Assembly: GCA_938008435.1 (NCBI GenBank)
Contig: CALLKK010000016.1
Coordinates: 1-64,000, forward strand
DNA from: an uncultured Steroidobacter sp.
Lineage (GTDB): Bacteria; Pseudomonadota; Gammaproteobacteria; Steroidobacterales; Steroidobacteraceae
Direction: 5' to 3'
Length of the DNA stretch: 64,000 bases
The notes under the pieces are model-generated. The model did not search any database, had not been told where the DNA came from, and was given only the letters and a program-made list of their open reading frames with translations. The translations under genes were made by a program, and so were the position numbers. The first letter of the stretch is position 1. Every line of letters starts with the position of its first letter. Below, in pieces: positions 16,744 to 26,288 of the stretch.

Positions 16744-18222
16744 ATGATTCCGAGACTACGACTCCGCCACGCTCTCGCCATCGCCGCCGCCTGCGTCGGG
16801 TTGTCGAGCTGCGCGATGAACCCGGTAACCGGTCGGCCCGACCTTGTCCTGCAATCCGAGACGGGTGAGATCAATCGCGCCAAAGAAGTGCATCCGCTGC
16901 TGCTCCGGGAGTACGGCGGTCCCTATCAGGACATGCGCCTGCAGCAGTACGTGAACGAGGTGGGTCAGCGCGTCGCGAAGCTGAGCCATCGCCCCGAGCT
17001 GCAATACACCTTCACGGTGCTCGACAGTCAGGACATCAACGCCTTCACGACGGGCGGCGGTTATGTCTACATCACGCGCGGCATCCTGGCGTTTCTGAAC
17101 TCCGAGGCGGAGCTCATGGCAGTGCTCGGCCACGAGATCGGCCATGTGACCGCGCGCCATCCGGTTCGCCAGCAGAGCCAATCGACGCTCGCCAATATCG
17201 GCGCTGCCGCGGTGGGCGTGTTCACGGGCAGCGGCGATCTCGCGGGGCTCGCGAGCTACGCAGGAGCGGCGCTCATCCGCGGCTACGGCCGCGAACAGGA
17301 GCTCGAAGCCGATCGGCTCGGCGCCGAATACCTCGCGCGCGTCGGTTTGAGCCCCGATCACATGATCGACGTGGTGCGGCTGCTCAAGAATCAGGAGCTT
17401 TTCGAGATCCAGCGCGCACGTGTCGAAAAGCGCGAGCCACGGGTCTATCACGGCGTCTTCTCGACACACCCGGACAACGATCAGCGTCTGCGCGAAGTCG
17501 TCAGAGCCGCCGAAAAGCTGCGCGCCGGCGATCGGCAAGAGGACCCGGGGCGCGAGCGCTTCCTGCAGGCGATCCAAGGGCTACCGTTCGGTACGAGCCG
17601 CGCGCAGGGCGTGCTGAGGGGCAACCGCTTCTATCACGCCGATCTCGGCATCACGCTCGCCTTCCCCACCGGCTGGACGATCGAAAACCTCGCCGATCGA
17701 CTCGTGGCGGTCTCGCCGCAGAAGGACAGCATTCTGCAGATGCAGACGATGGCACCGCCGCCGAATACCGCGCCGCGCGAGCTCTTGTCGCGGCTGCTCG
17801 TCGGCAGCGGCACGGCCAGTCAATCCCAGGCGATCGAGGTGAATGGCTTGCAGGGTCACACCGCGGTCGTGCGGGCCGCCAAGACGCCCTTCGGTGTGGC
17901 GCCGGCGCGCTACACGGTCATTTACCACAATAATCTTGCTTATATTTTTGCCGGAGCAAGCAAGGCTTCGAGCAGCGTTCCTGCAGCAGATCCGCTGTTT
18001 ACGTCGACGATCAATACGTTCCGCCGGCTGCGGCAGAACGAGTTCGCGCTCGCCGAGCCGTATAAAATCCGGGTCATCCGCGCGACCGAAAACACGCGGA
18101 TCGCGGATCTCGCGAAGTCCTCGCCGATCAAGGAATATCCGGTCGAGACGCTCCGCTTGCTCAATGACCTCTATCCCGACAAGGAGCCGAAGCCAGGGCA
18201 GCTCATCAAGATCATCGAGTGA
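16744..18222 (+). CDS. M48-family metalloprotease lipoprotein (BepA/YfgC-like)
   Basis: A 492-aa outer-membrane-directed zinc protease. The lipobox LSSC places the acylated cysteine at residue 23 of a typical lipoprotein signal. The catalytic motif GHEIGHVTARH holds H130-E131-xx-H134, and the third ligand is likely in REQELEADRLGAEYL. After the M48 domain, the region around 285-430 is beta-rich, and the C-terminal about 55 residues (YKIRVIRATENTRIADL to KPGQLIKII) look like a LysM-type wall-binding domain. BepA-class proteases degrade or assist outer-membrane proteins; that role is inferred from family. The ATG at 16744 is chosen because it starts the signal peptide. C-terminal TPRs as in E. 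coli BepA are not seen. Confidence 0.92.
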   Translation: MIPRLRLRHALAIAAACVGLSSCAMNPVTGRPDLVLQSETGEINRAKEVHPLLLREYGGPYQDMRLQQYVNEVGQRVAKLSHRPELQYTFTVLDSQDINAFTTGGGYVYITRGILAFLNSEAELMAVLGHEIGHVTARHPVRQQSQSTLANIGAAAVGVFTGSGDLAGLASYAGAALIRGYGREQELEADRLGAEYLARVGLSPDHMIDVVRLLKNQELFEIQRARVEKREPRVYHGVFSTHPDNDQRLREVVRAAEKLRAGDRQEDPGRERFLQAIQGLPFGTSRAQGVLRGNRFYHADLGITLAFPTGWTIENLADRLVAVSPQKDSILQMQTMAPPPNTAPRELLSRLLVGSGTASQSQAIEVNGLQGHTAVVRAAKTPFGVAPARYTVIYHNNLAYIFAGASKASSSVPAADPLFTSTINTFRRLRQNEFALAEPYKIRVIRATENTRIADLAKSSPIKEYPVETLRLLNDLYPDKEPKPGQLIKIIE

Positions 18223-18490
18223 CTCACCTTCGCGCGCTTGATTCGTTAGGCTCATCGTGTAAGTCTGCGCCTCCACCTCGCGGGGGCGCGTTGGAGGGCA
18301 GCTCCGCGGTTTCGGGCGCGGCTCGCTTGCGAGCCGACAGCCTGCTCGGCGGCAGCGCATCGCGCGCTTCGTCGTATCGCGGACCTCTCTCGCTGCCGGC
18401 GAGCCGCACCGAGCGATAGCTTCGAGATCGTGGCTGAGCCGCGGCGACGAGCCAGCGCTGCTTCGCATCACTTTTGGCTGGAACACACGC

Positions 18491-19789
<1,299 letters not shown>

Positions 19790-19819
19790 TGCCGCGCGCG
19801 CGTCCGAACGCCGAGCGCT

Positions 19820-20449
19820 TCAGTAGAGCCGCTCGTGCGTTTCGGAGGCGAGCAAGGACTCGAGCTCTGCGGCGTTCGCCCGCCGCATCGGTCGGCCGTC
19901 GACGGGACTCGACGGCGACTGGCGAATTCCATCGAGCGGAAAGACGATCGCATCGATGGGCGTCTCCCCCGCAACGAACTGCACGACCGGATAGGTCACT
20001 TGCCGATCCGGTTCGTAGCGCATCCGCCGCTCGCCGATGCGATGCGGGATCCCGAACTCCATGAGATGGAGCGCAACCGACTCCGCCCCATCGGCGAACA
20101 AGTGCAGGGTGACTTCCGAATGTGCCGAAGCGGTGCCACTCAACACCGGCCCGACGAGCCGAGGTTGAAAGCGCTCGAGCAGCCGCATCGCCTGTAGCGC
20201 CGTCTCGCGCAGCGTGGTGAGCGTCGAGGAGTGCTTGTCGGCTTCGAAGAGCCGATGATGCGCAGCGAGCGCCTCTTCGATCTCCGTGTTCTTGGGCAAT
20301 ACGGCAATGTCGGTCGCGCCGAGCCGCTCGGCCGCCTTGCGCTTGGCGAGACCGAAATCGTCGATCCCCTGCTCCGACATGATGCGCGCCGCTTCCTGTG
20401 CAAGTGCGCGCCGCAGCTGTTCTGCGCGCGGGTTCATTCGCTTGCTCAT
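19820..20449 (-). CDS. Conserved protein of unknown function
   Basis: A 209-aa soluble protein without signal or membrane segments. The N-terminal 75 residues are helical and charged (AEQLRRALAQEAARIMSEQGIDDFGLAKRKAAERLG). The C-terminal half contains VGPVLSGTASAHSEVTLHLFADGAESVALHLMEFGIPH, which weakly recalls a nucleotidyltransferase (GS/GT followed by an acidic strand), but the expected DxD is not clear. The start at 20449 is supported by GGGGAG about 8 bases upstream; longer forms extend into unrelated Arg-rich sequence. I do not recognise the family. It lies 70 bases downstream of mrcA on the same strand and may be read with it. Confidence 0.75.
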   Translation of the reverse strand: MSKRMNPRAEQLRRALAQEAARIMSEQGIDDFGLAKRKAAERLGATDIAVLPKNTEIEEALAAHHRLFEADKHSSTLTTLRETALQAMRLLERFQPRLVGPVLSGTASAHSEVTLHLFADGAESVALHLMEFGIPHRIGERRMRYEPDRQVTYPVVQFVAGETPIDAIVFPLDGIRQSPSSPVDGRPMRRANAAELESLLASETHERLY

Positions 20450-20519
20450 ACGGGCACTCCCCTGTCGAAGCTCGCTGCAGAGTAACGCGGTTGCCGACCG
20501 GCCGTACACGCAGGCGCGC

Positions 20520-23000
20520 TCAGAAGAGCGACTCGTCGCTCTGCGATTGTCCCGCGTCCATATCGAACGGCGCGGCGAGCGAACCGTCGGAGGGCGCTTC
20601 CGGCGGCAGATGGCCGGCCATGAAGGTCTCGAAGATCGCGTTGGGATCGCCGGGACGGGCGGCCAAACCCGTCTCCGCCGAGATCCGCATCGAGACCAGT
20701 CCCGGCGGCTGCGGTACGCGGCTTTCCGGCACATTGGCCAGCGCCGCGCGCATGAAATAGATCCACATCGGCAAGGCGGTGCGGCTGCCTTCTTCGCCGG
20801 GACCGAGCGAACGCTCTTGATCGAAACCGACCCACGCCGCGCCGACGAGCTGCGAATTGAAGCCGCAGAACCACGCGTCTCGGCGATCGTTGGTAGTGCC
20901 CGTCTTGCCGGCTAGATCGCCGCGGTTCAATTGCCGTGCACGCACGGCCGTACCGCGAGCGATCACGTCCTTCATCATGTCGCGCATCAGATAGCTGTTC
21001 TGCGGCGAGATCGCCTGCGGCGCGAGCCGCTGCGGATCGAGATATGTCAGGCCGCCCCAACGCGCTTCGTCGGTTGGCTCGGTCACGATCGGCGTCTCGA
21101 ACGGCCCTTCGCTCGTATCGGATGAATTCGTTCCCGGTTCCAAGCACTCCGCGCACACGAACAGCGGCTCGGCTTCGAAGACCGTGGTGCCGTCGGGGCC
21201 GATCACGCGTTCGAGAAAGTACGGCTCGACCAGAAAGCCGCCGTTGGCGAACACCGCGTAGCCGCGCGCCATCTCGAGCGGCGAGACCTGCGCGGTGCCG
21301 AGCGCCAAAGACAAGTTGCGCGGCAGCGATTCTTCCGCGAAGCCGAACTTCGAGATGAACTGCGTGACATACGCAGGCCCGAGCGCGTGCATGACGCGAA
21401 TCGAGACCAGGTTGCGCGAGCGGACGAGCGCTTCACGCAGACGCATCGGACCGCGAAATTCGCGCGTGTTGTTCTGCGGCCGCCAGCTCGACTCGAGCGA
21501 GGCGTCTTCGATGACGAGCGGTGCGTCGTTGATGATGCTCGCGGGCGTATAACCGCGATCGAGCGCCGCCGAGTACAAGAAGGGCTTGAACGCCGAGCCC
21601 GGCTGGCGTCGTGCCTGCACCGCACGGTTGTAGTTGCTCGAGTAATAGTCAAAGCCGCCGATGAGCGCAGCGACCGCGCCATCCTGCGGATCGAGCGCCA
21701 CGAACGCGCCCTGCGCTTCGGGAATCTGCACCATGCGCCACGCGCCGCTGCGTTCCTGTGCGATATAGATGACGTCGCCGACATTGAGTACATCGCCTGC
21801 GCGTTGCAGCGCCGGGCCGACGCTGCCATCGGGGCGCGGCTCGCGCGCCCAGCTGATGGCTTCCCAACGCAGCGCGATGCGCCCGTGCGTGCGCGAATAA
21901 GCGAGCGCGTCTTTGTCGTTGACCTTCACCACAAGTGCCGGTTCGAGGCCGGCGCGCGAGGTGAATTCTTGGAGCGCTTCGCTCCATTGCTTTTCGCCTG
22001 CATTGTCGCTGAGCGGTACGCGCGCGACGGGTCCGCGATAGCCGTGGCGTTGATCGTAGTCGAGCAAGGCGGCGCGCAGGGCCATGACGGCGGCCTGCTG
22101 CAAGCGGCTGTCGATCGTCGTAATTGCTTCGTAGCCTGCGGTATAGGCATCGGTGCCGTACTTCTCGAGCAAGGCCGCGCGCACCATTTCGGCGACGTAC
22201 GGCGCATCGACTTCGACAGCCGGGCCGTGCAGCTTCGACTCGACTGGTGCGGTGAGCGCCGTCTCGTACTCTTCCTGCGTGATATAGCGTTGCTCGCGCA
22301 TGCGCCGGAGCACATAAGCGCGCCGCTGTCTTGCAAGATCGGGATTGGCCACTGGGTTGTCGCGCGAGGGCAGGCGGAACGTGCCTGCAATCAACGCGGC
22401 TTCGGGCAGAGTCAGCTGATCGACCGTCTTGCCGAAATACACCTCGGCGGCTGCGCCGACCCCGTAAGCGCGTTGCCCGAGAAACATCTTGTTCATGTAG
22501 AGAGCAAGGATCTCTTGCTTGGTCAACTCGCGCTCGATGCGCAGCGCCAGGAAGATCTCCTGCAGCTTGCGGCGATAGGTCTTATCGGGGCTCAAGAAGA
22601 TGCCGCGTGCGAGTTGCATCGTGATCGTGCCGCCGCCTTCGCTGCGTTCGCCTGACATGAGGTGACGAACCGTCGCGCGCAGCAGGCCCGCATAGTCGAT
22701 GCCGCTGTGCTCGAAGAAGCGGTCGTCTTCGGCAGCGAGCACGGCATTGACGAGCTGGCTCGGCAGGGCGTCGAAAGGCAGCGGAATGCGCCGTTGCTCG
22801 CCGAATTGCGCGATCAGCTTGCCGTCACGGCTATAGACACGCAGCGGCACCTGCAGCCGGATGTCGCGGATCGTCGAGACGTCCGGCAGGGCCGGGCGCA
22901 AGTATTGGTAGGCACCGAGCAGGGCAAGGGTCAGGGTGCCCGCGACGAGGATGAGGGCCGCGAGCATGAGCCGCGCTGCAGATGGCAGATGAGAACGCAT
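20520..23000 (-). CDS. mrcA: Penicillin-binding protein 1A (bifunctional peptidoglycan synthase)
   Basis: An 826-aa class A PBP anchored by one N-terminal membrane helix (RLMLAALILVAGTLTLALLGAY). The glycosyltransferase domain shows EDDRFFEHSGIDYAGLLRA, GGGTITMQLARGIFLSP and LALYMNKMFLGQRAYGVGAAA. The transpeptidase domain has catalytic SAFK (in QPGSAFKPFLYSAALDRG), SRN, and KTGTT. An OB-like insert lies between them, as in E. coli PBP1A. It polymerises and cross-links peptidoglycan at the outer face of the inner membrane. The ATG at 23000 was chosen over a TTG at 23048 because it begins directly before the anchor. Being divergent from pilMNOPQ is a conserved gammaproteobacterial arrangement. 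Confidence 0.96.
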   Translation of the reverse strand: MRSHLPSAARLMLAALILVAGTLTLALLGAYQYLRPALPDVSTIRDIRLQVPLRVYSRDGKLIAQFGEQRRIPLPFDALPSQLVNAVLAAEDDRFFEHSGIDYAGLLRATVRHLMSGERSEGGGTITMQLARGIFLSPDKTYRRKLQEIFLALRIERELTKQEILALYMNKMFLGQRAYGVGAAAEVYFGKTVDQLTLPEAALIAGTFRLPSRDNPVANPDLARQRRAYVLRRMREQRYITQEEYETALTAPVESKLHGPAVEVDAPYVAEMVRAALLEKYGTDAYTAGYEAITTIDSRLQQAAVMALRAALLDYDQRHGYRGPVARVPLSDNAGEKQWSEALQEFTSRAGLEPALVVKVNDKDALAYSRTHGRIALRWEAISWAREPRPDGSVGPALQRAGDVLNVGDVIYIAQERSGAWRMVQIPEAQGAFVALDPQDGAVAALIGGFDYYSSNYNRAVQARRQPGSAFKPFLYSAALDRGYTPASIINDAPLVIEDASLESSWRPQNNTREFRGPMRLREALVRSRNLVSIRVMHALGPAYVTQFISKFGFAEESLPRNLSLALGTAQVSPLEMARGYAVFANGGFLVEPYFLERVIGPDGTTVFEAEPLFVCAECLEPGTNSSDTSEGPFETPIVTEPTDEARWGGLTYLDPQRLAPQAISPQNSYLMRDMMKDVIARGTAVRARQLNRGDLAGKTGTTNDRRDAWFCGFNSQLVGAAWVGFDQERSLGPGEEGSRTALPMWIYFMRAALANVPESRVPQPPGLVSMRISAETGLAARPGDPNAIFETFMAGHLPPEAPSDGSLAAPFDMDAGQSQSDESLF

Positions 23001-23438
23001 GATAGAAAAACAGCCTAAGTCCTTGCCTCGTAAAAATACCTTGTGCAATAGTAGCCTACGTTCCGAGTGTCTCCTCGAAAACGGAAGGTGCGTCCGCGCA
23101 AGCTTGCGTCGGGCACCTTACAAGAACGAGCGCGGGCGGATGATACGAGCATTGGTCACTCGGCCCTGACAGTCGTTCCGCGATTACGACATAAACGAGC
23201 TACGGCCGGCCATGCAGCGTAGCGCAAGGCTCTGAAAGACAAGCTCGTTGTGCTGCGGCGGGAATGGGGAATGTGCAGTTCGACGGGAAAAAAGGCCTTT
23301 TCTGCGGGGAATACCGCGATGGTATTTCGTGAGGCTGCTCACATTCAACTTAACTCACCGCTGTATATAGTTGCCGCTCGTGTTTCGTGCCCGATCTCTG
23401 ATCGTGACCTAAGTGTCTGATCCAGAAGAGGAACTAGC
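23001..23438. other. Divergent intergenic region between mrcA and pilM
   Basis: A 438-base gap without a gene. It holds two palindromes: AAAAGGCCTTTT at 23290-23301 and an inverted repeat AATACC-GCGAT-GGTATT at 23310-23326. A TATATA at 23364-23369, about 70 bases before pilM, may be the -10 of the pilus operon, with no good -35 at 17 bases. The palindromes sit where a regulator of pilMNOPQ could bind. Confidence 0.5.
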
Positions 23439-24500
23439 GTGCTGTTTACCGCCAAATCCCGACCGCTGATCGGTTTGGACATCACCACGTCGTCGGTGAA
23501 GCTGATCGAGCTCAGCATGAGCGGCGGTCAATATCGCGTCGAGGCGTACGCAGCCGAGCCGACCCCGCCGAACTCGATCAACGAGAAGGCGATCGTCGAC
23601 GCCAGCGCGGTCGGCGAGGCCATCAAGCGCGCAGTAAAGCGCTCGGGCGCTCGCGCCAAGGACGCAGCCGTTGCCATCAGCGGCGATGCCGCAATCACCA
23701 AGATCATCCAGATGCCGCGCACCTTGAGCGAAAACGAGCTCGAGGGGCAGGTGGAATTGCAGGCCGATCAGTACATCCCCTTCCCGATGGAAGAGGTGAG
23801 CTACGACTTCGAAGTGATCGGCCCGTCCGAGAAGGACCCCGACATGCTCGATGTGCTCCTGGTCGCGACGCGCTCGGAGAACGTCGAGCAGCGCGTCGCC
23901 GCCTGCGCAGCCGCCGGGCTCACGGCGCGCATCGTCGACGTCGAAGCGTTCGCCCTCGAGAACGCCTGTCGTCTGTTGACGCATCAAATGCCCGATGGCG
24001 GCCTCGGTCGCGTCATCGCGGTCGTCGACTTCGGCGCGAGCAGCACGACCTTCAGTGTGCTGCGCGACCTGAAGGTCATTTACACGCGCGACTTCGCGTT
24101 CGGCGGCCAGCAGCTGACCGAAGAAATCATGCGCACGTACGGCCTCAGCATGGAGGAAGCGGGCCGTGCGAAGAAGGAAGGCGGGCTGCCCGGTAACTAC
24201 GAATCCGAGGTGCTCGGCCCCTTCATCGACGACATGTGCCAGCAGGTGAGCCGCTCGCTGCAGTTCTTCCTCGCCTCGGGCGCCGGTCGCGAGCAGCCCG
24301 AGCAGATTCTCGTCTGCGGCGGCTGCGCCAACATCCCGGGCGCAGCGGAAATGATCCAGAGTCGCGTGGGCATCGAGGCGGTGCGCGGCGATCCGCTGGG
24401 GCAGATGAAGATCAGCCAAAAGGCGAAGGCTCAGGCCGTGAAGAAGGACGCCACCGCGTTGTTGACTGCCTGCGGTCTGGCACTGAGGAGCTTCGACTGA
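23439..24500 (+). CDS. pilM: Type IV pilus assembly protein PilM
   Basis: A 353-aa actin-like ATPase of the type IV pilus alignment complex in the cytoplasm. It binds ATP and the N-terminal peptide of PilN. Motifs: PLIGLDITTSSVKLIELS (phosphate 1), AVVDFGASSTTFSVL (phosphate 2) and ILVCGGCANIPGAAEMI (adenosine). The start is a GTG at 23439 with GAGGA 6 bases upstream. It is the first gene of pilMNOPQ, whose products link the outer-membrane secretin PilQ to the inner-membrane motor. Confidence 0.97.
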   Translation: MLFTAKSRPLIGLDITTSSVKLIELSMSGGQYRVEAYAAEPTPPNSINEKAIVDASAVGEAIKRAVKRSGARAKDAAVAISGDAAITKIIQMPRTLSENELEGQVELQADQYIPFPMEEVSYDFEVIGPSEKDPDMLDVLLVATRSENVEQRVAACAAAGLTARIVDVEAFALENACRLLTHQMPDGGLGRVIAVVDFGASSTTFSVLRDLKVIYTRDFAFGGQQLTEEIMRTYGLSMEEAGRAKKEGGLPGNYESEVLGPFIDDMCQQVSRSLQFFLASGAGREQPEQILVCGGCANIPGAAEMIQSRVGIEAVRGDPLGQMKISQKAKAQAVKKDATALLTACGLALRSFD

Positions 24501-24501
24501 C

Positions 24502-25104
24502 ATGCCAAGAATCAACCTACTTCCCTGGCGAGAAGCCGAGCGTAAGCGTCGCCGGCAGGAATTCGGTCTCGGCGTGGTCGCAGCCCTCGTGTTGGCGGGC
24601 ATCATCGCTTTTGGCGTCAACCTGCAGATGCAGAACGCCATCGACAATCAGAACGAGCGCAACAACTATCTGAAGACCGAGATCGCCAATCTCGACAAGC
24701 AGATCACCGAGATCCTCGATCTCGAGCAGAAGAAGCAGCGCCTGCTGGCACGCATGCAGGTCATCGAGCAGCTCGAGCGCAGCCGCCCCGAGATCGTGCA
24801 TGTCTTCGATCAGCTCGTGCGTACGCTGCCCGACGGCGTGTACCTGACCGAAATCAAGCAGACCGATCGCAAGATCCAGATCAAGGGCGTCGCCCAGTCG
24901 AGCACGCGCGTCGCATCTTATATGCGCAACCTCGATGCCTCCGAGTGGTTCGCCGATCCGGCGCTCACCATCCTCGAGACGAAGGGTGCGAGCGACGCCG
25001 GTTCCGAGTTCACGTTGACGGTCGTTCAAGAGAACGCGCTGCTGCCGAAGAACGACGAAGAGACGGATACGGTGGCCAGGGCAGCCAGGCCTCAACAGAG
25101 GTAA
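24502..25104 (+). CDS. pilN: Type IV pilus assembly protein PilN
   Basis: A 200-aa bitopic inner-membrane protein. The conserved N-terminal cytoplasmic peptide MPRINLLPWREAERKRR binds PilM. A membrane helix follows (FGLGVVAALVLAGIIAFGV), then a coiled-coil (QNERNNYLKTEIANLDKQITEILDLEQKKQRL) and a periplasmic ferredoxin-like domain that pairs with PilO. It begins 1 base after the pilM stop. Confidence 0.96.
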   Translation: MPRINLLPWREAERKRRRQEFGLGVVAALVLAGIIAFGVNLQMQNAIDNQNERNNYLKTEIANLDKQITEILDLEQKKQRLLARMQVIEQLERSRPEIVHVFDQLVRTLPDGVYLTEIKQTDRKIQIKGVAQSSTRVASYMRNLDASEWFADPALTILETKGASDAGSEFTLTVVQENALLPKNDEETDTVARAARPQQR

Positions 25105-25110
25105 GTCGCG

Positions 25111-25719
25111 ATGAGCAGCATTCTCGAACAGCTCAAAGACATCGACCCGAACGATCCGGGACGATGGCCGCTGCCGATTCGCTTCGGCGCCATCGGTTTG
25201 ATTTTCCTGATTGCCGCCATCGTGCTGACGACTTTCCTGGCCTGGAAGCCGAAAAAGCCCGATCTCGATGCGGCGCGCGCGCAAGAGGAGCAGCTCCTCG
25301 CAACGCTCGAGCAGAAGGCAAAGAAGGCCGCGAACCTGGATGCTTACAAGGCGCAGCTCGCCGAAATGGAGCAGTCCTTCGGCGCGATGCTGCGTAAGTT
25401 GCCGAATCAGACCGAAGTGCCGAGCCTGCTCACCGACATCTCGCAGCAGGGCGCGGGCGCTGGGCTCGATCAGAAGCTGTTTCAGCCGAACCAGCAGATC
25501 AACAAGGATTTCTATGCCGAACTGCCCATCAAGATGCGGCTGACCGGCACGTACCATGCGATCGGTGCGTTCGTGAGCGGCATCGCGGCGTTGCCGCGCA
25601 TCGTCACGTTGCACGATGTCGAGATCAAACCCGTCGGCAAGACGAGCGGTATCGATGAGCTGCAGATCGATGTGACCGCGAAGACATACCGCTACTTGGA
25701 CGAGGAAGAGCAAACCTGA
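25111..25719 (+). CDS. pilO: Type IV pilus assembly protein PilO
   Basis: A 202-aa bitopic inner-membrane protein that dimerises with PilN. N-terminal cytoplasmic part about 22 residues, membrane helix (FGAIGLIFLIAAIVLTTFLAW), a coiled coil (RAQEEQLLATLEQKAKKAANLDAYKAQLAEMEQSF), then a periplasmic domain with TEVPSLLTDISQQGAGAGL and MRLTGTYHAIGAFVSGIAALPRIVTLHDV, typical of PilO. It lies 6 bases after pilN. Confidence 0.96.
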   Translation: MSSILEQLKDIDPNDPGRWPLPIRFGAIGLIFLIAAIVLTTFLAWKPKKPDLDAARAQEEQLLATLEQKAKKAANLDAYKAQLAEMEQSFGAMLRKLPNQTEVPSLLTDISQQGAGAGLDQKLFQPNQQINKDFYAELPIKMRLTGTYHAIGAFVSGIAALPRIVTLHDVEIKPVGKTSGIDELQIDVTAKTYRYLDEEEQT

Positions 25720-25759
25720 CGCACGCTGCTCTTGGCGCTAAGCACGAAACCGAACAGCC

Positions 25760-26269
25760 ATGCAAACCATCAGATCGACTCCGCTCCTCATCGCAGCGCT
25801 GCTTCTAGTCGGCGGCTGCGCGAGCGACATGGACGAGCTGCGGCAGAAGGTCGCGGACATCAAGAACCGGCCCGGCGAGCGCATCGAACCGCTCCCGGAG
25901 ATCAAGCCGTACGAGGCCTTCACCTATCAGGCGAGCTCGCTGCGCTCGCCGTTCGTGCCGAGTGCGCCCGTGCGCGGCGATGGACCGAACGCCGTGCGTC
26001 CGGATGCCAAGCGGCCGCGCGAGTTCCTCGAGCAATTCCCGCTCGATACGATGCGCATGGTCGGCACGCTGCAGCTGCAGGGCCGCAACTACGGCCTAGT
26101 GCAGGGGAAGGACGGTCTCGTCCACCGCGTGCTGCCGGGTAACTACATCGGACAGAACGACGGCCGCATCGTCAGCATCACGAGCAACCGAATTTCCATT
26201 ATCGAGATCGTGCCCGATGGTCTCGGCGGCTACATCGAGCGACCAGCTGCGCTGGCGCTGACCGAGTGA
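25760..26269 (+). CDS. pilP: Type IV pilus lipoprotein PilP
   Basis: A 169-aa inner-membrane lipoprotein. The lipobox LVGGC puts the acylated cysteine at residue 20. The unstructured middle (KPYEAFTYQASSLRSPFVPS) contacts PilN/PilO, and the C-terminal beta domain (MRMVGTLQLQGRNYGLVQGKDGLVHRVLPGNYIGQNDGRI) binds the PilQ N-domain. It thus bridges the inner-membrane complex to the secretin. Confidence 0.96.
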   Translation: MQTIRSTPLLIAALLLVGGCASDMDELRQKVADIKNRPGERIEPLPEIKPYEAFTYQASSLRSPFVPSAPVRGDGPNAVRPDAKRPREFLEQFPLDTMRMVGTLQLQGRNYGLVQGKDGLVHRVLPGNYIGQNDGRIVSITSNRISIIEIVPDGLGGYIERPAALALTE

Positions 26270-26288
26270 TTCCAGGGAGTAATCAAGA

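Noticed and set aside
18270..18297. CCTCCA ... TGGAGG inverted repeat between the M48 gene and gltA
   Set aside because: There is no T-run after it and the centre is very GC-rich, so it is not supported as a terminator.
18219..18419. A 66-residue frame directly after the M48 protease
   Set aside because: It has low-complexity Ser/Arg/Ala sequence and overlaps the protease stop without a ribosome site.
23361..23370. CTGTATATAG upstream of pilM, identical to the left part of the LexA box at 6101
   Set aside because: The second half-site ACAG at the right spacing is missing, so it is not a LexA box; TATATA here is better read as a possible -10.
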